Origin: Candidatus Sphingomonas colombiensis
GTDB lineage: Bacteria > Pseudomonadota > Alphaproteobacteria > Sphingomonadales > Sphingomonadaceae
Assembly: GCA_029202845.1 (NCBI GenBank)
Contig: CP119315.1
Coordinates: 3,317,001 to 3,381,000, forward strand
Direction of reading: 5' to 3'
DNA: 64,000 nt
The notes beneath the pieces are model-generated. The model had not been told where the DNA came from. It saw nothing but the letters and a program-made list of their open reading frames with translations, and did no database searches. This document shows, piece by piece, positions 44,210 to 51,397 of this stretch (the stretch's first letter is position 1; each line of letters begins with the position of its first letter). Made by a program: the position numbers and the translations under genes.

Positions 44210-45817
44210 ATGGGATCTCGCAGGCTTGGTCTGTTGCTCGGTGCGGGATTCATCGCCGCCGGTGCGTTTTCGCAACTCATATTGCCCGGCGCGAAGGCTC
44301 AAACCCCACAGGCGGGCGAGATAGATCTCATCATCCGCAACGGCACGATCTATCCGGGCGGCGCCGCGCCGTTCCGAGGCGATGTAGCGATCTCCGGCGA
44401 CAAGATCGTCTATGTCGGGCCCCATGCGCCGGCCAGCGCGAAGCGCGTGATCGATGCGAGCGGCATGATTGTCGCCCCCGGCTTCATCGACACGCATACC
44501 CATGTCGACGACGCGCTGACATCCGAACTGCCCGCTGCAAGACTGGTCCTTCCTTTTCTCACGCAGGGGGTGACCACCGCGTTCATCGGCGTCGATGGCG
44601 TCGGTAACCCCGCTATCGCCGATAGTTTCGGCAAGGGCGTGAATCGAGACAGCGGGATCAACTATGCCAGCTATGTCGGGTTCGGCGCGGTGCGGCTGCA
44701 GGTGATCGGCGCGGCGGATCGGCAGCCCACTCCTCAAGAACTCGGCAAGATGCAAAATCTCGTCGCCGGCGCGATGTGCGAAGGCGCGCTCGGACTTTCG
44801 ACCGGGCTGTTCTATGCGCCGCAAAGCTTCGCGAAGCTCGATGAAGTCGTCGCCCTTTCAAGGATCGCGGCAGCGCGCGGGGGCGTTTACGACAGCCATC
44901 TTCGCGACGAATCCAGCTATACGATCGGCCTGAGCGGCGCGGTCGACGAAGCGCTGGAAATCGGAAAGCAGGCGCAAATTCCGGTGCATATCGCGCATAT
45001 CAAGGCACTGGGCGTCGATGTTCAGGGTCAGGCCGGCGTCATTATCGAAAAGATCGAAGCCGCGCGGCGCGCCGGGCAGATCGTCCACGCCGATCAATAT
45101 CCGTGGTCGGCATCGGGAACGGGGCTGTCCGCCGCGTTGCTGCCGCGCTGGGCGCAGGATGGCGGCCGCGCCGCCACGCTCGCGCGTTTCGACGATCCGG
45201 CGCAAATGGCGAAAATCCTGCCCGCAATGGCCGACAATCTGCGTCGCCGGGGCGGCCCCGCCTCGATCCTGATCACGCAGGGACCAGCCGAAACGATCGG
45301 CAAGACGCTCGAGCAGATCAGCAAGGAAACCGGCGCCGATCCGGTCGCGACAGCGGTGGCCATCCTGCGAAGGAATGAGGCCGGCATCGCGTCGTTCAAC
45401 CAGAGCGATGCTGACATTGCCGCGTTAATGAAACGCCCGTGGGTCGTGACAAGCTCAGACGCTTCGGAGGGGCATCCGCGATATTATGCGTCCTTCGCGC
45501 GCAAATATTCGGTCTATGTGAAGGAGAAGAAGGTCATCGACCTGCGAACCTTCATCGATCAGAGCACGGCCGTCACCGCCGATCTCTTCTCGCTCACCGG
45601 GCGCGGGCATCTGAAAGCCGGTGCATTCGCGGATGTCGTGGTGTTCGATCCCGCGCGCTACGGCCCACGCGCAGACTATGTCCATCCAGCGTTATTCTCG
45701 CAGGGGATGCGCACGGTATTGGTCAACGGCAAGATCGCGATCGATGACGGCGCACCGACCGGGATCGCAGCGGGCCGTCCGCTGCCACGTACGCCCAAGG
45801 CGGGTAGCTGCCGGTGA
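44210..45817 (+). CDS. N-acyl-D-amino-acid deacylase / D-aminoacylase-like amidohydrolase, exported
   Basis: A 535-aa protein. After a signal-like segment (RLGLLLGAGFIAAGAFSQLI) lies an amidohydrolase fold: APGFIDTHTHVDD (HxH metal site), CEGALGLSTGLFYAP (Cys, as in D-aminoacylases), DSHLRDES, HIAHIKALG, and the catalytic Asp region SSDASEGHPRYYASF. The closing small beta domain includes GHLKAGAFADVVVFDP. It likely releases D-amino acids from N-acyl forms, or cleaves related amides. The ATG at 44210 follows TGAGGGGG, which supports it over an upstream TTG. The stop overlaps the symporter start. Confidence 0.88.
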   Translation: MGSRRLGLLLGAGFIAAGAFSQLILPGAKAQTPQAGEIDLIIRNGTIYPGGAAPFRGDVAISGDKIVYVGPHAPASAKRVIDASGMIVAPGFIDTHTHVDDALTSELPAARLVLPFLTQGVTTAFIGVDGVGNPAIADSFGKGVNRDSGINYASYVGFGAVRLQVIGAADRQPTPQELGKMQNLVAGAMCEGALGLSTGLFYAPQSFAKLDEVVALSRIAAARGGVYDSHLRDESSYTIGLSGAVDEALEIGKQAQIPVHIAHIKALGVDVQGQAGVIIEKIEAARRAGQIVHADQYPWSASGTGLSAALLPRWAQDGGRAATLARFDDPAQMAKILPAMADNLRRRGGPASILITQGPAETIGKTLEQISKETGADPVATAVAILRRNEAGIASFNQSDADIAALMKRPWVVTSSDASEGHPRYYASFARKYSVYVKEKKVIDLRTFIDQSTAVTADLFSLTGRGHLKAGAFADVVVFDPARYGPRADYVHPALFSQGMRTVLVNGKIAIDDGAPTGIAAGRPLPRTPKAGSCR

Positions 45818-47067
45818 CGATCATGCGCGCATGGTTCGGGATACCGTTGTGGAAACGCGTGCTCGGCGGATTGTTCGCGGGTGTGACGCTGGGCCTCCTG
45901 TGGCCCGATGCCGCGCCGTGGATCGCGTTCGTCGGTGAAGTTTTCATGCGGCTGATCCGCATGCTGGTGGTGCCGGTCGTATTCATCACCATCGCCTCCG
46001 GCGTTACGTCGCTGGGCGATCCAAAACGCCTCGGGGCAATCGGTGGCCGCACGGTCGGCCTATTCGCCGCGACGACAGTGATCGCGGTGCTGCTGGGCAT
46101 GTCGATCGCGCTACTGGTCGAGCCGGGCAAAGGCGCGCAACTCGCGGGCGTAACGGCGCATCCGCTTGGCGCAGCGAAATCGGTTCATGATCAACTGGTC
46201 GGGATCGTTCCCACGAACGTGATCGAAGCACTGGTGCAGGGCGACATGCTCGCGATCATCTTCTTCGCGTTGCTCGTCGGGATCGGGACGACGCTGGCTC
46301 GGGAGGATGGCCGCCCTCTCGCGGCGCTGTTGCAATCCGCCGCCAGCATGCTGTTTCGGGTGGTGGAGCTGGTGATGGAGGTCACGCCGTTCGGCGTCGC
46401 CGCGTTGATCGCCAATGCCATTGCCACCAACGGCACGGCGGTATTCGTCAATATCGGCTGGCTGGCCGGTTGCGTCCTGATCGGCGCGGTGGCGCAAATG
46501 CTTCTTGTGCACAGCGCGATGCTGGCGTTCGTAGCGCGGGTTTCCCCTCTGGGTTTCTTTCGCGGCATCATGGATGCGCTGGTCGTCGCATTCTCGACCG
46601 CATCTTCATCGGCGACGCTGCCCGTCGCGCTGCGGGTCGCGACGGAATATCTCGGGCTTCCCCGGCCGATCGTATCCACCGTGCTCCCGGTCGGCGCGAG
46701 CATCGGCAAGGATGGAACGGCGATGTATGTCGGCCTGCTCAGCGTATTCGCGCTTCAGGCGCTCGGTATAACGCCGACGATCGAGATGCTTGGCATGATG
46801 CTGCTCACCGGGGCGCTGGCGGCATTCGGCACCGCGCCTATTCCCTCGGCATCGCTGTTCATGCTCGCAGCGGTGCTGGCCGCCGTTGGGGTGAGCGCGG
46901 AACAGACCGCGCTGGTCGTCGGCCTTGTGCTGCCGTTCGATCGCCTGCTCGATATGACGCGAACCGTGCCGAGCGCCAGCGCGAACCTGACCATCGCGAC
47001 CTTGGTGGCGCGCTGGGAGGGCACGGAGCCGCTCGCGGAAGAAGCTGCGGCACGTCAGCCTGGCTAG
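45814..47067 (+). CDS. Dicarboxylate/amino acid:cation symporter (DAACS family)
   Basis: A 417-aa inner-membrane transporter with about eight TM helices and two re-entrant loops. Family signatures include GLLWPDAAPW and MRLIRMLVVPVVFITIASGV near the N terminus, the serine-rich hairpin AFSTASSSATLPVALRVA, and PVGASIGKDGTAMYVGL. Members import glutamate, aspartate or C4-dicarboxylates with Na+ or H+. The GTG at 45814 overlaps the deacylase stop (GTGA); an ATG three codons on is an alternative. Coupling to the deacylase suggests uptake of its product. Confidence 0.93.
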   Translation: MTIMRAWFGIPLWKRVLGGLFAGVTLGLLWPDAAPWIAFVGEVFMRLIRMLVVPVVFITIASGVTSLGDPKRLGAIGGRTVGLFAATTVIAVLLGMSIALLVEPGKGAQLAGVTAHPLGAAKSVHDQLVGIVPTNVIEALVQGDMLAIIFFALLVGIGTTLAREDGRPLAALLQSAASMLFRVVELVMEVTPFGVAALIANAIATNGTAVFVNIGWLAGCVLIGAVAQMLLVHSAMLAFVARVSPLGFFRGIMDALVVAFSTASSSATLPVALRVATEYLGLPRPIVSTVLPVGASIGKDGTAMYVGLLSVFALQALGITPTIEMLGMMLLTGALAAFGTAPIPSASLFMLAAVLAAVGVSAEQTALVVGLVLPFDRLLDMTRTVPSASANLTIATLVARWEGTEPLAEEAAARQPG

Positions 47068-47267
47068 GCCATTTTGTCGATTGTTTCGGCCAGCAGATCA
47101 AGGAACTCGCTGGCCAGCCGGGAGGGCGCCCGGCTATCCAGCGCAATCGCATGAACGTCGAACCTCAGTGACGGGCGCAGCGGCCGGAAAGAGGCGCCCT
47201 CGCCGATCGCCGATTGGCCGGTGAAACCGTCGAGGACCGCCATCCCGACGCCCTCCCGAACCAGCCA
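47064..47267 (-). pseudogene. C-terminal remnant of a LysR-type regulator
   Basis: In the frame that continues straight after the E2 stop codon one reads WLVREGVGMAVLDGF, later FRPLRPSLRFDVHAIAL, then SRLASEFLDLLAETIDKMA and a TAG. This is the end of a LysR substrate-binding domain (about 67 residues). No start codon, HTH or first lobe is present, because the E2 gene occupies the upstream position. The TAG overlaps the convergent symporter stop. It is a deletion or insertion scar. Confidence 0.7.
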
Positions 47268-48554
47268 TCACTGAGCGAAGAGCAGCACCGGCGTTTCGAG
47301 CAGTTTCCTGAGCGCCTGGACATAGCTCGCCGCGTCCCAGCCATCGACGACGCGATGGTCGCAGCTGATCGACAGGTTCATCAGCCTGGCGCGCACGATA
47401 TCGTCGCCTCGGAACACCGGACGCTCGACGATCTTGTTCGGGCCGATGATCGCCACTTCGGGCCGATTGATCACCGGCGTGGTGGCGATCCCGCCGAGCG
47501 GGCCGAGGCTGGTGACGGTGATCGTCCCCCCGCCTAGTTCCTCCGGCTTCAGCTTCGATGCGCGCGCCGCCTCCGCGAGCCGGGTGATCTCGGCGGCGAG
47601 CTGCCACACGTTGCGATCCTGCGCATCGCGGATCACCGGCACGGTCAGCCCGGCATCGGTCTGCGTCGCCATGCCGAGATGGACCCGGCCCGAGCGCGTC
47701 ACGATCCCCGCCTCGTCATCATAACGCGCGTTGAGCATCGAGAAATCGGGGAGCGTGCGGCAGATCGCGACGATCAGCAGCGGCAGCATCGTCAGCTTCG
47801 GGCGCTGCCCGCGCGTCGCATTGAGGTCCGCGCGCACCCGTTCCAGCTCGGTCACGTCGATCTCGTCGACATAGGTGAAATGCGGGATGCTGCGCTTCGA
47901 TGCGGCCATGTTCTCGGCGATGCGGCGGCGCATCCCGATCACCTTGATCTGCTCGTCGGCGCAGGCCCGGCTGGCGTGCGGGGCATGATAGCCCTGCCCC
48001 GAGGCATAACGCAGATAGGCATCGAGATCGGCGTGACGAATGCGATCGCCCTCCGCCGCCTTCACCGCGGCGAGATCGACCCCCAGATCCTGCGCGCGGG
48101 CACGAACCGCTGGCGAGGCGAGCACGTGGTGAGGCGGCGCACTTGTCTCTTCAGCCGCCACCGCCTTCACGGCGGCAGGCTCGGTCGCCACAGCCGCTGG
48201 CGGCACCGCGACCGGCGCGGGCGCGGCGGGGGCAGCCGCGACAACCACCGGCTCGATCACGGCAGTGCCCGGCGTTTCCGCCTCGATCTGCTCGGCCGCC
48301 TCTTCCTCGCCCTCGATCTCGATCACCACCAGCGTCGCGCCGATCGACACCTGATCGCCAACCTCCCCGGCAAGCTCCACGACCGTCCCCGCAACCGGGC
48401 TCTCCATCTCCACCGTCGCCTTGTCGGTCATCATGTCCGCAATCTGCTGGTCTTCCTCGACCCGATCACCAACCTTGATATGCCAGGCAACAATCTCCGC
48501 CTCGGAAATGCCCTCGCCAATATCCGGCAAACGGAACTTGAAACGCGCCATCAT
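47268..48554 (-). CDS. bkdB: Branched-chain 2-oxoacid dehydrogenase E2, dihydrolipoyl acyltransferase
   Basis: About 428 aa. An N-terminal lipoyl domain (1-80) carries the lipoylated Lys in MTDKATVEMES, followed by an Ala/Pro/Val-rich linker, a peripheral subunit-binding domain (ASPAVRARAQDLGVDLAAVK) and a catalytic domain ending with the HxxxD motif, DHRVVDGWDAA. It transfers acyl groups from E1 to CoA in valine, leucine and isoleucine degradation. The start MMARFKFRLPDIGEG overlaps the E1beta stop. Its stop is followed in frame by a LysR remnant. No E3 gene is adjacent. Confidence 0.92.
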   Translation of the reverse strand: MMARFKFRLPDIGEGISEAEIVAWHIKVGDRVEEDQQIADMMTDKATVEMESPVAGTVVELAGEVGDQVSIGATLVVIEIEGEEEAAEQIEAETPGTAVIEPVVVAAAPAAPAPVAVPPAAVATEPAAVKAVAAEETSAPPHHVLASPAVRARAQDLGVDLAAVKAAEGDRIRHADLDAYLRYASGQGYHAPHASRACADEQIKVIGMRRRIAENMAASKRSIPHFTYVDEIDVTELERVRADLNATRGQRPKLTMLPLLIVAICRTLPDFSMLNARYDDEAGIVTRSGRVHLGMATQTDAGLTVPVIRDAQDRNVWQLAAEITRLAEAARASKLKPEELGGGTITVTSLGPLGGIATTPVINRPEVAIIGPNKIVERPVFRGDDIVRARLMNLSISCDHRVVDGWDAASYVQALRKLLETPVLLFAQ

Positions 48555-49567
48555 ATTGCTCCCGTGACGCGCCGCAGCGCTGCAATCAAACGATCCGGTC
48601 CGGGAAAATAATCCCATTCGAATGCGTGCGGATAAGGCGTGTCGAACCCGGTGACGCGCTCGATCGGCGCCTCGAGGTGATAAAAGCAGCGTTCCTGCAC
48701 CAGCGCCGACAGCTCCGCGCCAAAGCCACCAAAGCGCGATGCTTCATGCAATATGACGCACCGGCCGGTCTTCGTCACCGAAGCGACGATCGTCTCGATA
48801 TCCAGCGGCACGATCGACCGGAGATCGATCAGTTCGGCATCGATCCCGCATTCCGCGATGGCAGCGGCGGCGACATGAACCATCGTGCCGTAAGCCAGAA
48901 CCGTAGCAGCCTCGCCTTCGCGCAAAACCGCCGCCTTGCCGAGCGGCACGCGATACACCCCTTCCGGCACAATCGCCGCCGGTTCGTTGGCCCAGGTCTT
49001 CAGCGGGCGATCGTGCCGCCCGTCGAACGGACCATTGTAAAGCCGCTTGGGCTCAAGGAAGATCACCGGGTCGTCATCCTCGATCGCCGCGATCAACAGG
49101 CCCTTGGCGTCATAAGGGGTGGATGGGATCACCGTCTTCAGCCCCGTGATATGGGCGAAGATCGCCTCCGGCGACTGGCTGTGGGTCTGGCCGCCGAAGA
49201 TGCCGCCGCCATAAGGAGAGCGCACGGTGATCGGCGCGGAGAATTCACCGCCGGAACGATAGCGCAAGCGGGCCGCCTCGCTCACCAATTGATCGAAGGC
49301 CGGCAGGATATAATCGGCGAACTGGATCTCCGGCACCGGGCGCAGGCCGTTGGCGCCCATGCCGATCGCCGTGGCGATAATCCCGCCCTCGCTGATCGGA
49401 GCGTCGAAACAGCGCGTCAGCCCGTGGCGCTGTTGCAGCCCGTCGGTCACGCGGAATACGCCGCCGAAATAGCCGACGTCCTGACCGAAGATCAGCATAT
49501 CGGGATCATCCGCCAGCTTGACGTCCAGCGCGGAGTTGATCGCCTGGACCATGTTCATCACCGCCAT
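48551..49567 (-). CDS. bkdA2: Branched-chain 2-oxoacid dehydrogenase E1 subunit beta
   Basis: A 338-aa subunit. The transketolase-like pyrimidine domain holds FGQDVGYFGGVFRVTDGL, CFDAPISEGGIIATAIGM and PEIQFADYILPAFDQLVSEA, and the C-terminal transketolase domain TVLAYGTMVHVAAAA, ELIDLRSIVPLD and LHEASRFGGFGAEL. The YFGGVFR segment and overall pattern favour branched-chain over pyruvate dehydrogenase. It lies 4 bp after E1alpha and overlaps E2, so all three are one transcript. Confidence 0.93.
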   Translation of the reverse strand: MAVMNMVQAINSALDVKLADDPDMLIFGQDVGYFGGVFRVTDGLQQRHGLTRCFDAPISEGGIIATAIGMGANGLRPVPEIQFADYILPAFDQLVSEAARLRYRSGGEFSAPITVRSPYGGGIFGGQTHSQSPEAIFAHITGLKTVIPSTPYDAKGLLIAAIEDDDPVIFLEPKRLYNGPFDGRHDRPLKTWANEPAAIVPEGVYRVPLGKAAVLREGEAATVLAYGTMVHVAAAAIAECGIDAELIDLRSIVPLDIETIVASVTKTGRCVILHEASRFGGFGAELSALVQERCFYHLEAPIERVTGFDTPYPHAFEWDYFPGPDRLIAALRRVTGAI

Positions 49568-49571
49568 CGCG

Positions 49572-50801
49572 TCAGGCCTCCACTTCGCGGCGCTGCTCGA
49601 TCAGGCGCCAGTCGGGTTCCTTGAACACGCCCTCGAACATCTCGGCGACGGGTGGCTTGGATTTCCCGAGCGTCCCGGTCTTTTCCGCTTCCTTCACCGC
49701 CGCGCGAACCTCACTGTCCAGTTCCTCGATCAGCGCCGCGTGGCGCGCTTCATCCCATTCGCCGATCGCGATCAGATGCGCTTTGAGCCGATCGACCGGA
49801 TCGCCCAGCGGCCAATGCTCCGCTTCGTCCGCCGGGCGATAACGGGTCGGATCATCGGATGTGGAATGGCCGGCGGCGCGATAGGTGAAGAACTCGATCA
49901 GCGTAGAGCCATGCCCGGCCCGCGCGCGCTCCGCCGCCCAGGCGACCGCCGCCCAGACCGCGAGGAAATCGTTCCCGTCGACCCGCAGGCCGGGAAGCCC
50001 ATAGCCGATCGCCTTGGCCGCGAAGGTCGTTGCTTCGGCGCCGGCGATCCCGGCAAAGCTCGAAATCGCCCATTGATTGTTGGTGACGCACAGGATCGAT
50101 TGCGCGCGATAGACGCTGGCGAACGTCAGCGCCTCGTGGAAATCGCCCTCCGCCGTGGTCCCTTCGCCGATATACGCCAGCGCCACATCGTCTTCACCGC
50201 GATAGGCCGAGGCCATCGCCCAGCCGACCGCATGGCCGAAGCGACTACCGACGTTGCCCGACAGCGAGTAAAAGCCATAGTCGCGCGCTGAATAGAGGAT
50301 CGGGAGTTGCCGCCCCTTCAGCGGATCGCGCGCATTGGAAAATATCTGGTGGCACAGTTCGACGAGCGGATAATCGCGCGCCATAAGCCAGCCGAGCACG
50401 CGATAGGTGGGGAAGCACATATCGCGCTGCCCGAGCATTAGCGACGGCGCCACCGCCACCGCCTCCTCTCCGGTCGATTTCATATAGAAGCTCGTCTTGC
50501 CCTGCCGGTGCGCGCGAAACAGCCGGTCGTCGAAGGCACGCGTTACCAGCATCGCGCGCAGTCCGCGGCGCAACGCGTCGGGCGACAGGTGCGGATTCCA
50601 TGGCCCGACGGCCTGCGCCGCATCGTCCAGCACGCGGATCAACTCGAACGGCAAATCGCGCATTTCCGTTTCGGCCGCGCACGCATCGGGCCGGCGCACC
50701 GCTCCGGGGGCGGACACGTCCAGCCTTGAGAAATCGGGTGCATCGCCGGGCCGGGCAAGCGGCGTCGGAATGTGAAGGCGAGTGGTGGCGTGTGTGGGCA
50801 T
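49572..50801 (-). CDS. bkdA1: Branched-chain 2-oxoacid dehydrogenase E1 subunit alpha
   Basis: A 409-aa thiamin-diphosphate subunit. The TPP motif reads GEGTTAEGDFHEALTFASVY and ends in NNQWAIS; the loop YRAAGHSTSDDPTRYR is that seen in branched-chain E1alpha. The N-terminal PTPLARPGDAPDFSRLD also matches the BCKDH type, not the pyruvate enzyme. The ATG at 50801 is chosen because GGAG sits nine bases upstream; ATGs at 50810 and 50834 are alternatives. It is first in the bkd operon and divergent from the Lrp-type regulator. Confidence 0.92.
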   Translation of the reverse strand: MPTHATTRLHIPTPLARPGDAPDFSRLDVSAPGAVRRPDACAAETEMRDLPFELIRVLDDAAQAVGPWNPHLSPDALRRGLRAMLVTRAFDDRLFRAHRQGKTSFYMKSTGEEAVAVAPSLMLGQRDMCFPTYRVLGWLMARDYPLVELCHQIFSNARDPLKGRQLPILYSARDYGFYSLSGNVGSRFGHAVGWAMASAYRGEDDVALAYIGEGTTAEGDFHEALTFASVYRAQSILCVTNNQWAISSFAGIAGAEATTFAAKAIGYGLPGLRVDGNDFLAVWAAVAWAAERARAGHGSTLIEFFTYRAAGHSTSDDPTRYRPADEAEHWPLGDPVDRLKAHLIAIGEWDEARHAALIEELDSEVRAAVKEAEKTGTLGKSKPPVAEMFEGVFKEPDWRLIEQRREVEA

Positions 50802-50854
50802 GGGCTGCATCTCCGCCACGATATATGCGGGCATACCGCCATCCTCGAATTGCT

Positions 50855-50923
50855 AATTTCGTCGACAATTCCGCGATCAGCGAAATATACATCCCAAATA
50901 GAGATAGAAATTAGGACGAAATT
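50855..50923. promoter_or_regulatory. Divergent bkd/lrp control region with perfect inverted repeat
   Basis: AT-rich DNA between the bkd operon and the Lrp/AsnC gene. AATTTCGTC at 50855-50863 and GACGAAATT at 50915-50923 form a perfect 9-bp inverted repeat with half-sites about 60 bp apart. A GTCGACAATT decamer at 50861-50870 recurs, inverted, upstream of the TonB receptor gene. Widely spaced operators of this kind suit octameric Lrp-type proteins wrapping DNA. Binding is inference. Confidence 0.55.
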
Positions 50924-50925
50924 CC

Positions 50926-51378
50926 GTGGATCAGTTCGATCGAAAAATTCTGGCAGAGTTGCAGCGCGAACCCGGCCTGTCCGCCGCCGCCGTCGCGGAA
51001 CGGGTTGGCCTGTCGCATACGCCGTGCTGGCGACGCATCAGAAAGCTGGAGGAGGACGGCACCATCGCGGGCCGCGCCTTGTTGCTCAATCGCAAGGCGT
51101 TGGGGCTGAGCGCCGATGTCTTCGCGGAGATCCGCCTGAAGAACCATGACGAGGAAACGCTGACGCAATTCGAGCACGCCGTCAGCGAGCGCCCGGAAAT
51201 TCTGGAATGCTTTTCTATGAGCGGCGAGCGCGATTATCTCATGCGCATCATCGTGGCGGACATTGCCGCTTACGAGACCTTCCTGAAAAAGGTGCTGCTC
51301 CATTTGCCGGGAGTGGGCTCGGTCAATTCGAGCTTCGCGCTCGCATGCGTCAAATCCACTACCCGGCTTCCGGTCTGA
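50926..51378 (+). CDS. Lrp/AsnC family transcriptional regulator, candidate BkdR
   Basis: A 150-aa protein. The N-terminal winged HTH includes DQFDRKILAELQREPGLS and VAERVGLSHTPCWRRIRKLEEDG; the C-terminal RAM domain (about 65-150) has FSMSGERDYLMRIIVADIAAYE, where amino-acid effectors bind in this family. The GTG start at 50926 has AGGA nine bases upstream. Its divergent position against the branched-chain dehydrogenase operon suggests it senses branched-chain amino acids and controls bkd, as BkdR does in Pseudomonas. Confidence 0.9.
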   Translation: MDQFDRKILAELQREPGLSAAAVAERVGLSHTPCWRRIRKLEEDGTIAGRALLLNRKALGLSADVFAEIRLKNHDEETLTQFEHAVSERPEILECFSMSGERDYLMRIIVADIAAYETFLKKVLLHLPGVGSVNSSFALACVKSTTRLPV

Positions 51379-51397
51379 GGCTGGCGACCGGCCAGCC

